NCBI GenBank assembly: GCA_900756925.1 | Contig: CAAELX010000044.1 | Coordinates: forward strand, 1-64,000 | Reading direction: 5' to 3' | From: an uncultured Roseburia sp. | GTDB taxonomy: Bacteria > Bacillota > Clostridia > Lachnospirales > Lachnospiraceae | DNA: 64,000 nt | Shown: one piece after another, positions 1 through 8,858 of the stretch | Numbering within the stretch: the first letter of the stretch is position 1 | Layout of the letters: each line of letters begins with the position of its first letter | Translations under genes and position numbers: made by a program | Notes under the pieces: generated by a model | The model's input: only the letters and a program-made list of their open reading frames with translations | The model's database searches: none | What the model was told of the DNA's origin: nothing

Positions 1-646
1 AGAAGTAGTTCATCATGGAGAACATACCCTTCTTCATCTCTCCGCCGTACCATGTATTTACGATAACCTGCTCACGGCTTGTAATATTGAACATTACAGC
101 TGTTTCAGAGTTTAATCCTAATTCTTTGTAGTTCTCAACTTTTGCTTTGGAAGCATTGTAAACAACAAAGTCAGGCTCGAAGTCTTTTAATTCTTCTTCT
201 GTTGGTTTGATGAACATATTTGTTACAAAGTGAGCCTGCCAAGCAACCTCAACGATGAAACGGATAGCCATACGTGTGTCTTTATTGGCGCCGCAGAATG
301 CATCAACAACAAAAAGTTTCTTATTGGAAAGTTCTTTGATTGCTAATTCTTTTACAGATTTCCAAGCTTCCTGTGTAGCTGGATGGTTATCATTCTTATA
401 CTCGTCAGATGTCCACCAAACAGTGTCTTTGGAGTTCTCATCCATAACGATGTATTTGTCTTTTGGGGAACGTCCTGTGTAAATACCAGTCATAACGTCC
501 ACTGCGCCAAGTTCGCTGACCTGACCTTTTTCGTAACCTTCAAGTTCCGGTTTGGTCTCTTCTTCGAATAATAATTCATAAGAAGGGTTGTAAACAACTT
601 CTGTTGTTCCGGTAATGCCATACTTGCTTAAATCAATCTGTGCCAT
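1..646 (-). CDS. pckA: Phosphoenolpyruvate carboxykinase (ATP), N-terminal part
   Basis: Partial gene running off the left edge; about 215 N-terminal residues are visible. The enzyme interconverts oxaloacetate plus ATP with PEP, CO2 and ADP in the cytoplasm. The reading begins [17 protein letters not shown] and contains the family block [12 protein letters not shown] and the segment [20 protein letters not shown], both typical of the ATP-dependent class. The start is fixed by an AAGAGGT ribosome site about 7 bases upstream. The active-site P-loop lies outside the window. In fermentative clostridia the enzyme often runs in the carboxylating direction; that role is inferred. Confidence 0.95.
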   Translation of the reverse strand, partial: MAQIDLSKYGITGTTEVVYNPSYELLFEEETKPELEGYEKGQVSELGAVDVMTGIYTGRSPKDKYIVMDENSKDTVWWTSDEYKNDNHPATQEAWKSVKELAIKELSNKKLFVVDAFCGANKDTRMAIRFIVEVAWQAHFVTNMFIKPTEEELKDFEPDFVVYNASKAKVENYKELGLNSETAVMFNITSREQVIVNTWYGGEMKKGMFSMMNYF

Positions 647-762
647 TTTAATTACCTCTTTCCTTTCGCTGTGTGTAATATAGTAACAATCTGCGGGGGC
701 AGACTGTACAATATCTCAAGAAGAAGTGTGATGTCCGATACATCCCAACTTTTCCTATCTTA

Positions 763-790
763 ATTATACATATCTGACTTATAAAATCAA
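763..790 (-). promoter_or_regulatory. Probable pckA promoter
   Basis: On the minus strand TTGATT (785-790) and TATAAT (763-768) are 16 bases apart. This predicts a leader of about 110 bases before pckA. Weak hairpins can be drawn in the leader, but none matches a riboswitch known to me. Confidence 0.55.
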
Positions 791-853
791 TAAAAAAATT
801 GTTAAAAATTTAGCAAAAGAAAGGGGCTCTACAATAGAAAATGCACAGAAAAA

Positions 854-1045
854 TCAGTCCAGACTGTCGATCTTCTGCCGGATCCGCCGGATCGTCTCCT
901 CGCGTTCCTCCGGGGACATATGACTTAAGGCATCCCGGGTCTGACCGATACAGTCGAACGAGAACGGATGCTCCAGGAGATAGCGGGTCTCCCAGTATGC
1001 ATTTTTCAGATAACGGAATAACTTTTTGAAAAACGGATTTAACAT
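854..1045 (-). CDS. Small hypothetical protein, 63 aa
   Basis: Unrecognised charged protein, MLNPFFKKLFRYLKNAYWET at the start, with an aromatic and basic N-terminal half and an acidic or basic helical C-terminal half (SPEEREETIRRIRQKI). An AGGTGG ribosome site lies about 8 bases before the ATG, which favours this frame over the overlapping minus and plus frames at the same place. No signal peptide or clear membrane segment. It stands alone between pckA and an XRE regulator. Function unknown; the gene itself is only moderately supported. Confidence 0.4.
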   Translation of the reverse strand: MLNPFFKKLFRYLKNAYWETRYLLEHPFSFDCIGQTRDALSHMSPEEREETIRRIRQKIDSLD

Positions 1046-1286
1046 AATCTAATACCACCTAATTAAACTACAAAAGAAATTAACTACGGTTATAGACTAA
1101 TGCTTCTAGGTACGAATTGCAAGCATTTTTTGTGATTTTTTCTTAGTTTGTAAGAATTGCACTATAGAGAATTCGCTTTTAAAAGACAATACACAAATAA
1201 ATTGTAATATATTACCAATATTACACGTAGGAAATAACTGGAAATTGCGTAAAATGTTTGAAAGAAATTTTGAGGAGACATTTTAC

Positions 1287-1634
1287 ATGAGAGGAAAGCT
1301 GAAGGAATTGAGGGAGAGCAGGCATCTGACGCAGACCGGGATGGGTGCGCGGATCGGCGTGACACAACAGAACATCAGCAGATATGAGAGGGATGTGTCG
1401 ACGATGCCTGTGGAAATACTGTTAGAGACCGCGGATTATTTTAATGTGACAACAGATTACCTGTTAGGAAGGTCTGAGATGAAGCGGAACTTGGAAGGAC
1501 AGGTGCAGGTTAATAAGGAAATTGATGAATATTTTGACCTGGTGGAGATGTACCGGGATCTTGATGCGAGGGATCGGGAGATTGTGCTGTCGACGATCAC
1601 TGCGATGATTAAGACGAAGGCGAAGAAGGAATGA
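1287..1634 (+). CDS. XRE-family transcriptional regulator
   Basis: A 115-residue DNA-binding protein with an N-terminal Cro/CI-type helix-turn-helix at about residues 3-57 (KLKELRESRHLTQTGMGARI, then GVTQQNISRYERD), a YLLGRS end to the domain typical of this family, and a short helical tail that may dimerise. The start at 1287 is preferred over the in-frame site at 1245 because GAGGAG sits 8 bases upstream of it. The gene stands alone with no recognisable target beside it; the function is known only at family level. Confidence 0.85.
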   Translation: MRGKLKELRESRHLTQTGMGARIGVTQQNISRYERDVSTMPVEILLETADYFNVTTDYLLGRSEMKRNLEGQVQVNKEIDEYFDLVEMYRDLDARDREIVLSTITAMIKTKAKKE

Positions 1635-1830
1635 AAGCAGGAAAACAAAGATGCGAAACAAGACACTTATTTTTGTGGAACAGGCATGGGAATCCATGTT
1701 GCTGCCAGCAAGTGTCCAGGAGTTCATGCCGGAGTAGTTGAAAGCGTTCTTGCAGCGCTTAGAGCTATCATAGGAAATAGGCAGAAAAAATATCATAAAA
1801 TAATAAATAAAAAGTAACATAAATATCATC

Positions 1831-1868
1831 ATGCAAACATTCGTAATATTTGAATGTTTGCATTTTTT
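1831..1868 (+). terminator. Perfect 12-bp hairpin plus T-run, copy 1
   Basis: ATGCAAACATTC and GAATGTTTGCAT form a perfect 12-bp stem around a 9-base loop (GTAATATTT), followed by TTTTT. It resembles an intrinsic terminator, although the nearest upstream gene (XRE) ends about 200 bases earlier and the next gene (GH78) starts about 90 bases later. The same stem occurs at 8773-8805. The rest of 1635-1953 shows no convincing gene; a 28-codon reading from 1651 is unsupported. Confidence 0.7.
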
Positions 1869-1953
1869 ATATTCTGACATAAAGAAAAATAATAAGTGGA
1901 TTTTACCGAGGCGTATAGAAAACGTAAATTGAAACAGTAAAACAGGAGGTCTT

Positions 1954-4743
1954 ATGTTAGCGTTAAAAGATTTAAGAATTGATTATTTAAAAAATCCTTT
2001 GGGAATTGATGTGAGGAAGCCAAAGTTTTCGTGGAAGCTTATCTCAGATCAAAATGATGTGATGCAAAAGAATTATAGGATTACTGTCAGTAAGGGGGAA
2101 GCTATCGTTTGGGATACAGGTGTGATGAAATCCGATACCTCGCTTTATGTAAGATACGCTGGAGAAGAATTATCTCCGAAGACAAGATACGAGGTAAAGG
2201 TTTTCATAGAGAGTAATAAGGGTGAAAAGGCGGAAGCTTCCTGTTTTTTTGAAACAGGACTTTTAAGCTATGACAACATGAATGCCCAGTGGATTACGCA
2301 TGGTTTTGAGGATAAGCTAGAGGCACCTGCCGTATTTAAAAAGACTTTTTCCCTAAAGACAAATGTCAAAAAGGCAAGAGTATATGCTTCGGCTTTGGGC
2401 ATTTATGAATTCAGGGTAAACAAAATGGATGGAAGCGATGTGCATTTTGCTCCGGGATGGACCAGCTATCAGGAAAATCTGCAGTATCAAACCTACGATA
2501 TCACCAATTTGTTAAAGAACGAAAATGAAATTGAATTTACGGTGGCAAACGGATGGTATAAGGGCATATTGGGATTTTTCAATCAGGGAAATCATTACGG
2601 AAATAGAACTGCCCTTATAGCACAGATAGAGATTACATATGAGGATGGAGAGGTTGAAACGGTATGCACGGATGAAAGCTGGATCTCTACCACTGGTGAA
2701 ATCAGATACAGCGAGCTTTACCACGGTGAGACAATTGATAAATCAATGGATTCTTTCAAAGAAAAGCCGGCGGTGATCCTGGATTATACAAAGGAAGTAT
2801 TAAAAGGTCAGGTGGATGAGCCGGTCAGAATCACCGAGCGCATTTCGGGACAGAAACTTATTATTACGCCAAATAAAGAGGTGGTAATAGACTTCGGACA
2901 GAATGTGACGGGCGTGGTGGAATTTAAAACAAAGCAGCAAAAGGGTACAAAAATTGTAGTCCGCCACGCAGAGGTGCTGGATAAGAACGGCAATTTTTAT
3001 ACAGTAAATCTGCGTACCGCAAAATGTACGGACACATTTATCTGTTCGGGAGAAGAGGACATCTTTAGACCTAAGTTTACTTATCACGGTTTTCGATATA
3101 TCGCAGTAGAGGGGCTCGGAGAAAATATAAATCCATCAGATTTTACAGCATGTGTAATCCATACAGACCTTGAAAAGACTGCCGAGTTCAAATGCAGTGA
3201 CGAAAGGGTAAATCGCCTTATGCAAAATGTGGACTGGGGACTTAGGGATAATTTTTTGGATATTCCTACAGACTGTCCTCAAAGAGACGAAAGACTTGGC
3301 TACACAGGAGATGGACAGATATTTTTGCCTACTGCGGCAACCATAAGATTTGTTCCAAAATTTTTTGAAAAATGGCTGGTTGATCTGCGTTACGAACAGA
3401 AGAGAGGAAACGGTGGAGTTCCAACTACCGTACCAAACATTTTGGGAGAGGGCGGAGGAATTGCCATATGGCATGATGCTGCCACAATCTTTCCATGGAC
3501 GCTTTATGAGAACTATGGAGATGAGGAATTTTTAGAGCAGCAGTTTGACAGCATGAAGGATTGTGTAGATTATTACACCAACAATATGTGTGACGAGATG
3601 GGTCTTGTAAAGAAGGGACAGCAGTTGGGAGACTGGGTTTCAATGGATGTACCGAGAGGACCTATGACTACGTATCTGCCTGAGGTTTGGAATCTGGAGC
3701 TTGTGGAAAAGATAGGAGCCACGGACCCTTATTTTATTGCAAATATTTATTATTTTAAATCTGCAGAGCTTACAGCAAAGGCAGCAAAGATCTTGGGAAA
3801 GACGGAGGATGCAGTAAAGTATGAAAAGCTTTCCGGCGAGTTAAAACAGAAGATCAGAGATGAATATATTACTAAAACAGGCAGAGTTTTAAGCTCTACA
3901 CAGACGGCAAATGCGCTGGCTATCGCTTTTGGTATTGCTTCAGATGATGAGGTACCTAAGATGTCAAAGGAACTGGTGGATAAGATTAATCTTCACAAGG
4001 GACATTTGACCACAGGGTTTGCGGGAACTCCTTATCTGTGTCCGGTTCTTTCAAAGACGGGACATCATGATGTGGCAGGTTCGGTTTTCTTAAAGGACGA
4101 CTGCCCTTCGTGGCTTTACCATGTAAAGATGGGAGCAACAACCATGTGGGAGCTGTGGGATGGCGTAAATCCGGACGGCAGTTTTAACCGATATGAAATG
4201 AACTCCTTTAATCATTACAGCTACGGCTCTATAGGTAGCTGGGTATATCACAATTTGTTGGGAATCAACTACGCGAAACCCGGATATAAAGAGTCCGTCA
4301 TTGCGCCTCGCTTTATCAAGGGTATACCTGAGATGGGAGGATATATAGATACTGTCTACGGAGTAATCTCCGTAAAGGGAAGTGCTCTGGATGGCAAATA
4401 CTGTTTTGATATAGAGATTCCTGCAAATACTACGGCGAAGGTTTTACTGCCGGAACAGGAAGAGAAGCAGTTAGGCTCTGGTAAATACCATTTTGAATAT
4501 GCTACAGAATGTTCTTTTGTAAAGGAACGCTATGACATGGAAAGCAAATTCGGAGAGCTTTTAGACAATCCAACAGGCATGGGATTGCTTCATCAATATG
4601 CGAAAGAGCTGATGGACAATGAACTGTTTTTGATGTTTGCTAAGGAACACACGATTACAGAGGTTATGACCATGCTTCCGGAAGAGGTTAAGCCTCTTAT
4701 TGATATGGTTATTGTGCAGTGCAACGCAAACCCGGAGGACTAG
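1954..4743 (+). CDS. GH78-family alpha-L-rhamnosidase-like glycoside hydrolase
   Basis: A 929-residue enzyme expected to remove terminal alpha-L-rhamnose from plant glycosides or rhamnogalacturonan fragments. The N-terminal sandwich domain begins LKDLRIDYLKNPLGIDVRKP, a typical start for this family. The catalytic helical-barrel domain contains the acidic block DCPQRDERLGYTGDGQ near residues 437-452, followed by WLVDLRYEQKRGNGGVP and the LPTTVPN-like and WPW-like blocks of the family. No signal peptide is visible, so it probably acts on imported oligosaccharides. About 70 C-terminal residues (from ESKFGELLDNPTGMG) form a small extra helical module beyond the usual GH78 end. The start has AGGAGG 5 bases upstream. 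First gene of an AT-rich glycan cluster. Confidence 0.88.
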   Translation: MLALKDLRIDYLKNPLGIDVRKPKFSWKLISDQNDVMQKNYRITVSKGEAIVWDTGVMKSDTSLYVRYAGEELSPKTRYEVKVFIESNKGEKAEASCFFETGLLSYDNMNAQWITHGFEDKLEAPAVFKKTFSLKTNVKKARVYASALGIYEFRVNKMDGSDVHFAPGWTSYQENLQYQTYDITNLLKNENEIEFTVANGWYKGILGFFNQGNHYGNRTALIAQIEITYEDGEVETVCTDESWISTTGEIRYSELYHGETIDKSMDSFKEKPAVILDYTKEVLKGQVDEPVRITERISGQKLIITPNKEVVIDFGQNVTGVVEFKTKQQKGTKIVVRHAEVLDKNGNFYTVNLRTAKCTDTFICSGEEDIFRPKFTYHGFRYIAVEGLGENINPSDFTACVIHTDLEKTAEFKCSDERVNRLMQNVDWGLRDNFLDIPTDCPQRDERLGYTGDGQIFLPTAATIRFVPKFFEKWLVDLRYEQKRGNGGVPTTVPNILGEGGGIAIWHDAATIFPWTLYENYGDEEFLEQQFDSMKDCVDYYTNNMCDEMGLVKKGQQLGDWVSMDVPRGPMTTYLPEVWNLELVEKIGATDPYFIANIYYFKSAELTAKAAKILGKTEDAVKYEKLSGELKQKIRDEYITKTGRVLSSTQTANALAIAFGIASDDEVPKMSKELVDKINLHKGHLTTGFAGTPYLCPVLSKTGHHDVAGSVFLKDDCPSWLYHVKMGATTMWELWDGVNPDGSFNRYEMNSFNHYSYGSIGSWVYHNLLGINYAKPGYKESVIAPRFIKGIPEMGGYIDTVYGVISVKGSALDGKYCFDIEIPANTTAKVLLPEQEEKQLGSGKYHFEYATECSFVKERYDMESKFGELLDNPTGMGLLHQYAKELMDNELFLMFAKEHTITEVMTMLPEEVKPLIDMVIVQCNANPED

Positions 4744-4876
4744 TGTAACGATTAGGCTTGGACAAGTTTTTTATTTGAGTAAATTGAGTGATAAATAAGA
4801 AACATAAGTGTTAGAGACCATAAAGAAGGTGGGTTATAATTTGCCTGCATTTCTTATGAACGAGGAGGAAAATAAG

Positions 4877-6202
4877 ATGGAAACAAGCAATAAAATTGGA
4901 ATTGCAAAATTCTGGGGCTGGCAGGCAAGAGCCGTCTCAATGGGAAGTATGACAATTGTGCTGGGATATCTGACAATCTTTTGCACGGACACTTTGATGC
5001 TGCCGGCAGCATTGGTGGGTACGCTGCTTTTGGTATCAAAGATTTTTGACGGCGTGACCGACCTTATTGCCGGGTATATTATTGAAAATACTAAGACACG
5101 TTGGGGAAAGGCCAGACCCTATGAGTTCTTTATTATCGCATTGTGGCTTGTAACATGGGCACTGTTCTCCTGCCCGGAAGGCTGGTCAACGGTCGTAAAG
5201 TGTGTATGGGTGTTTGTAATGTATACACTGGTAAATTCAATCTTTGCCACATTTTTGATTTCAAATCAGACACCGTATATGTTAAGAGCATTTGATACTC
5301 AGGAAAAAATCGTAAAGGTAAATTCTTACGGTGGGATTGTTGTTACGATAGGCTGTGCGGTGGTTTCAATGCTTTTTCCACAGTTGATGGCGACTATGGC
5401 TACATCTTCTGCAGGCTGGTCAAAATTGGTTGGAATATTTGCTCTCCCACTTGCAGTACTTGGAATACTTAGATTTTTAACCGTGAAGGAGACCGTTCAG
5501 CTTGAAGATGATGCTGAGGAAAGTAAGGTTTCTTTTTCAGATATATTTGAACTGCTAAAGACAAATAAGCACATATATATCGTGGTAGGTATTTCGTTCT
5601 TTTATAACTTTGTATTAAATATAAATGCCTATACATATTATTTTAAATATATTGGCGGCGGTATAGATAGATATACGGTTCTTGCCGCACTTTCAATGCC
5701 ACTGCTTATAGTGATGTTTATTTTTCCCGTACTTATGCAAAAAGGTATTACTATAAGACAGATCATAATGTTCGGTGCCTGCTGTGGTGCTGTGGGTTGG
5801 GCTATGAACTTTTTTGCAGGAGACAATATGGCGATACTTATCATAGCAGGAGTACTTTATTCCTTTGCCGGACTTCCTATTGCTTATCTTTCAGGTCTTT
5901 TGATACTTGATTGTGCAGAATATAATGTCCTTATCGGAAAGAAGAGAATGGAAACCACAATAGCTGCTGTAAGCTCTGTTGGAACAAAGATTGGCGCGGG
6001 ACTTGGCATTGCAACCCTTGGCCTTATGCTTTCTGTCTTTGGCTACGACGGTGCGGCTGCAACACAGACAGATAGCACAATTTTCGGAATCAGACTTATA
6101 TTCAGTTTGATCCCGGCGGCAGTCTATGTGATAATTGCCATTCTTGCAAAGATTTATTCACTTGATGGAGTTCTTACAAAGCTTAGAGCCGAAAAGGCAT
6201 AA
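4877..6202 (+). CDS. GPH-family sugar:cation symporter
   Basis: A 441-residue, about 12-segment membrane transporter of the glycoside-pentoside-hexuronide type (MelB/XynB-like), driving oligosaccharide uptake with a cation gradient. Diagnostic features are the conserved start region, DGVTDLIAGYIIENTKTRWGKARPYEFF after the second helix (quoted here only as position about 56-83 with the key RWGKARP motif), and a second conserved LDCAEYN block near residue 350. The start at 4877 is chosen over 4805-4808 upstream because GAGGAGG lies 8 bases before it. It sits between GH78 and GH43 genes and is likely the uptake system for their substrate. Confidence 0.9.
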   Translation: METSNKIGIAKFWGWQARAVSMGSMTIVLGYLTIFCTDTLMLPAALVGTLLLVSKIFDGVTDLIAGYIIENTKTRWGKARPYEFFIIALWLVTWALFSCPEGWSTVVKCVWVFVMYTLVNSIFATFLISNQTPYMLRAFDTQEKIVKVNSYGGIVVTIGCAVVSMLFPQLMATMATSSAGWSKLVGIFALPLAVLGILRFLTVKETVQLEDDAEESKVSFSDIFELLKTNKHIYIVVGISFFYNFVLNINAYTYYFKYIGGGIDRYTVLAALSMPLLIVMFIFPVLMQKGITIRQIIMFGACCGAVGWAMNFFAGDNMAILIIAGVLYSFAGLPIAYLSGLLILDCAEYNVLIGKKRMETTIAAVSSVGTKIGAGLGIATLGLMLSVFGYDGAAATQTDSTIFGIRLIFSLIPAAVYVIIAILAKIYSLDGVLTKLRAEKA

Positions 6203-6301
6203 AGCCAGGCAGCTGCTATATACTTTTCAAAGTCCATGCCGACAAAAGCAGCATGGCACAAAATCAGAGGAGAAAAAGATTGATGTTTTCGGAGGTGACA
6301 A

Positions 6302-7786
6302 ATGAAAAAACAGATATTTAATCCGTATTTACCGTCTTATGAATATGTTCCGGACGGGGAGCCGCATGTGTTTTTGGATGAAGACGGCAGCAAAAGATTG
6401 TATGTGTTCGGCAGTCATGACGGTTTTGGTGACGATGAGTTTTGCTTAAATGATTATGTATGCTGGTCTGCGCCTGTTGATGATTTAAGCGATTGGAGAT
6501 ACGAAGGGGTAATATACAAAAAGACACAGGACAAAGACAATGCCTCCGGCAAGTCTCATATGAATGCGCCAGATGTATGCAGGGGACTTGATGGCAGATA
6601 TTATCTTTATTACCAGCTGCATGACAAGATGTACACTTCTGTGGCAGTGGCGGAAAGACCGGCGGGACCTTATGAATATTACGGTGTGGTACATCACAAA
6701 AACGGAAAAAAATACTGCAGTAAAAAAGGAGACTCCTACAATTTCGATCCGGGTATGCTTGTTGATGACGGACATGTATATATGTACACTGGGTTTGCAC
6801 CAAATGCAGAGTTTCCGTGGATATTTCGGTTTTTTATGAAATTCGGTGGAGCAAGCTTTAAGGGAGGCTGTTGTGTGGAGCTCGAGCCTGACATGATTAC
6901 GGTAAAGAGCGATACCTATCAATTGATTCCAGGAGAGAAAGAGGCTGCGGGAACAAGCTTTGAAGGACACGGATTTTTTGAAGCTTCAAGTCCGAGAAAG
7001 ATAAACGAAAAATATTATCTGATATATTCTTCTTCTTTAAGTCATGAACTTTGTTATGCGACAAGTGACTCACCCGTCGGAGGATTTGAATATGGTGGAA
7101 CCATTATAAGTATTGGTGACGTAGGACTTTCCGGCATTACCACAAAGGAACAGGCGAGAAATTATACCGGAAATACCCACGGTGGTTTAGTCGAGATAAA
7201 TGGACAGTGGTATATTTTTTACCATCGTCAGACAAACTTGAAAAAATGTAACAGACAGGGCTGTGCAGAAAAGATATTTTTCAAAGAGGACGGAAGCATT
7301 CCCCAGGTAGAAATCACATCCTGCGGATTAAATGACGGTCCACTTATGGGTGTTGGTAAATATGAAGCCCGTGTAGCATGTAATCTGTTTGACAATGAGG
7401 ACAGCTTCTCATACGACGCATATATGGATAAGAATATAAGCACACATCCATATTTTACCCAGACAGGAGAGGACAGGGAATATGACGGAGATCAGTATAT
7501 CGCAAATATGCGCGATGGTGCAGTGGCAGGATTTAAATATTTTGATTTCAAAGAATATCATCCCGCAAATATTACCGTGGAGATGAAAGGCAAGGCAAAA
7601 GGGAAGTTTATAGTGGCATTGGACGAATCCTTAAGTAAGGTTGCTGCGGAAATACCGGTGGAAATTGACTCGAAAGACTATATGAGCATCAGAGCAGAGA
7701 TTTCATTGCCTGATGAGGTTTGCCCGTTATTTTTTAAATTCACGGGTGATGGCGCAGTGGACTTTTTCAGCTTTGAACTTTTGTAG
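6302..7786 (+). CDS. GH43-family glycoside hydrolase
   Basis: A 494-residue five-bladed propeller glycosidase, probably an alpha-L-arabinofuranosidase or beta-xylosidase. Candidate catalytic residues are Asp18 in VPDGEPHVF, the supporting Asp in NFDPGMLVDDG, and Glu226 in EGHGFFEASS, in the order usual for GH43. After the propeller, about 150 residues look like a beta-sandwich (TVEMKGKAKGKF onward). There is no signal peptide, so cytoplasmic action after uptake is expected. GGAGG lies 6 bases before the ATG. The exact substrate cannot be read from sequence; the GH78 and GH3 neighbours suggest a branched plant glycan. Confidence 0.88.
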   Translation: MKKQIFNPYLPSYEYVPDGEPHVFLDEDGSKRLYVFGSHDGFGDDEFCLNDYVCWSAPVDDLSDWRYEGVIYKKTQDKDNASGKSHMNAPDVCRGLDGRYYLYYQLHDKMYTSVAVAERPAGPYEYYGVVHHKNGKKYCSKKGDSYNFDPGMLVDDGHVYMYTGFAPNAEFPWIFRFFMKFGGASFKGGCCVELEPDMITVKSDTYQLIPGEKEAAGTSFEGHGFFEASSPRKINEKYYLIYSSSLSHELCYATSDSPVGGFEYGGTIISIGDVGLSGITTKEQARNYTGNTHGGLVEINGQWYIFYHRQTNLKKCNRQGCAEKIFFKEDGSIPQVEITSCGLNDGPLMGVGKYEARVACNLFDNEDSFSYDAYMDKNISTHPYFTQTGEDREYDGDQYIANMRDGAVAGFKYFDFKEYHPANITVEMKGKAKGKFIVALDESLSKVAAEIPVEIDSKDYMSIRAEISLPDEVCPLFFKFTGDGAVDFFSFELL

Positions 7787-7800
7787 ATATGCCTCACGTG

Positions 7801-7881
7801 TTGGTAACATTGGTGATAAAAAAGAAACATTAGTATTGTATAAGATACATTTTGGTGCTACAATTAATATTGGTAACATTG
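7801..7881. promoter_or_regulatory. Paired TTGGTAACATTG direct repeats before the AraC gene
   Basis: The 12-mer TTGGTAACATTG occurs at 7801-7812 and again at 7870-7881, 69 bases apart, in the 165-base gap between the GH43 and AraC genes. Such spaced direct repeats are typical of AraC-family binding sites; assignment to the adjacent regulator is inferred. The DNA between them is very AT-rich and could hold the promoter. Confidence 0.5.
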
Positions 7882-7951
7882 ATTATATGTAAGCGGTTGG
7901 TACAGAGGTGGCTCTGTTTGCAACCTGCAGCATTTGTTACAAGGAGTGCCT

Positions 7952-8788
7952 ATGGATTTTAATTATTTGCAAAAGTTGTACAGCAGCAGTAAGTATCATT
8001 GGGATTCAGAGGAGGATTTGGAGATTTACAAGCTGGAAGCCTCTGAATATGATAAGACTCATGACAGCATGCTCTATGAAAACAAGCTTCGGCAGATCGT
8101 CATAAGTGGTGATGTAGAGGAAATGAAGGCTTTTATGACAGAGGAAGGGGATCTTGACAGAGAGAATGCTCTCGGTGAGCTGGCAGTCAGTGAGAAAAAG
8201 AAAACAGAGTATCTGATTGTTTCATTGATAGTGATTATTTCAAGGGCTGCCGTAGAGGGAGGAATGCTCAGAGAGGAAGCCTACGCTCTTTCCGATGTGT
8301 ATATGAGAAAGCTTGAGCATGCCAACACTATAGAAGAAATGCTGGTTATCGGCGGCAAGGCACAGTTGGATTTTACCCAAAAAGTAAGCCAGGCAAAAGA
8401 GGAACGCAGCAGGCTGATTTATATAGAAGAATGCAAGGATTATGTGGCTAAGAATTTAAGAAAGCCCTTTAAGGTGGGGGATATTGCACCGGCAATCGGT
8501 GTCAATCGCAGTTATCTGGCACGGAAGTTCTCAGAACTTGAGGGGGTTACCATTCAGCAGTATATTATGCAAGAGAGATGCAGGCATGCGGCAAATCTGC
8601 TAAAATACACCAATTATCCCATATCAATTATCTCGGAGTATTTTTGCTTTTCGTCACAGAGTCATTTCGGCAAGCAGTTTAAGATGCTTTTTGATATGAC
8701 GCCCAATGAATACAGAAGCAGATACAAGACGATTGAGACATATTCGGCAAATGAAACAACATTTGTAATAGGATGCAAACATTCATAG
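7952..8788 (+). CDS. AraC-family transcriptional regulator
   Basis: A 278-residue regulator with two helix-turn-helix motifs in its last 100 residues (VGDIAPAIGVNRSYLARKFS, then ISEYFCFSSQSHFGKQFK, ending PNEYRSRYK). The N-terminal 170 residues are helical and lack the usual arabinose-type cupin, so the signal is unclear. The MDFNYL start at 7952 has AAGGAG 6 bases upstream, better than the in-frame site at 7934. It lies inside the GH78-GPH-GH43-GH3 cluster and probably activates it. Its last codons overlap the second ATGCAAACATTC hairpin. Confidence 0.88.
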   Translation: MDFNYLQKLYSSSKYHWDSEEDLEIYKLEASEYDKTHDSMLYENKLRQIVISGDVEEMKAFMTEEGDLDRENALGELAVSEKKKTEYLIVSLIVIISRAAVEGGMLREEAYALSDVYMRKLEHANTIEEMLVIGGKAQLDFTQKVSQAKEERSRLIYIEECKDYVAKNLRKPFKVGDIAPAIGVNRSYLARKFSELEGVTIQQYIMQERCRHAANLLKYTNYPISIISEYFCFSSQSHFGKQFKMLFDMTPNEYRSRYKTIETYSANETTFVIGCKHS

Positions 8789-8810
8789 TATTTGAATGTT
8801 TGCATTTTTT
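8773..8810 (+). terminator. Perfect 12-bp hairpin plus T-run, copy 2
   Basis: The arms ATGCAAACATTC/GAATGTTTGCAT are identical to those at 1831-1863, the loop is ATAGTATTT, and a run of T follows. The left arm lies inside the last codons of the AraC gene and its stop codon is in the loop region, so it would end that transcript abruptly. The GH3 gene starts about 50 bases downstream. Confidence 0.7.
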
Positions 8811-8858
8811 ATATCATATCAATATCGAAAGAATAAGCGAAAAATTGGAGGATAAAAA

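Noticed and set aside
1464..1880. A 138-residue minus-strand open frame over the end of the XRE gene and the hairpin
   Set aside because: It overlaps a well-supported regulator and has low-complexity composition; no recognisable domain.
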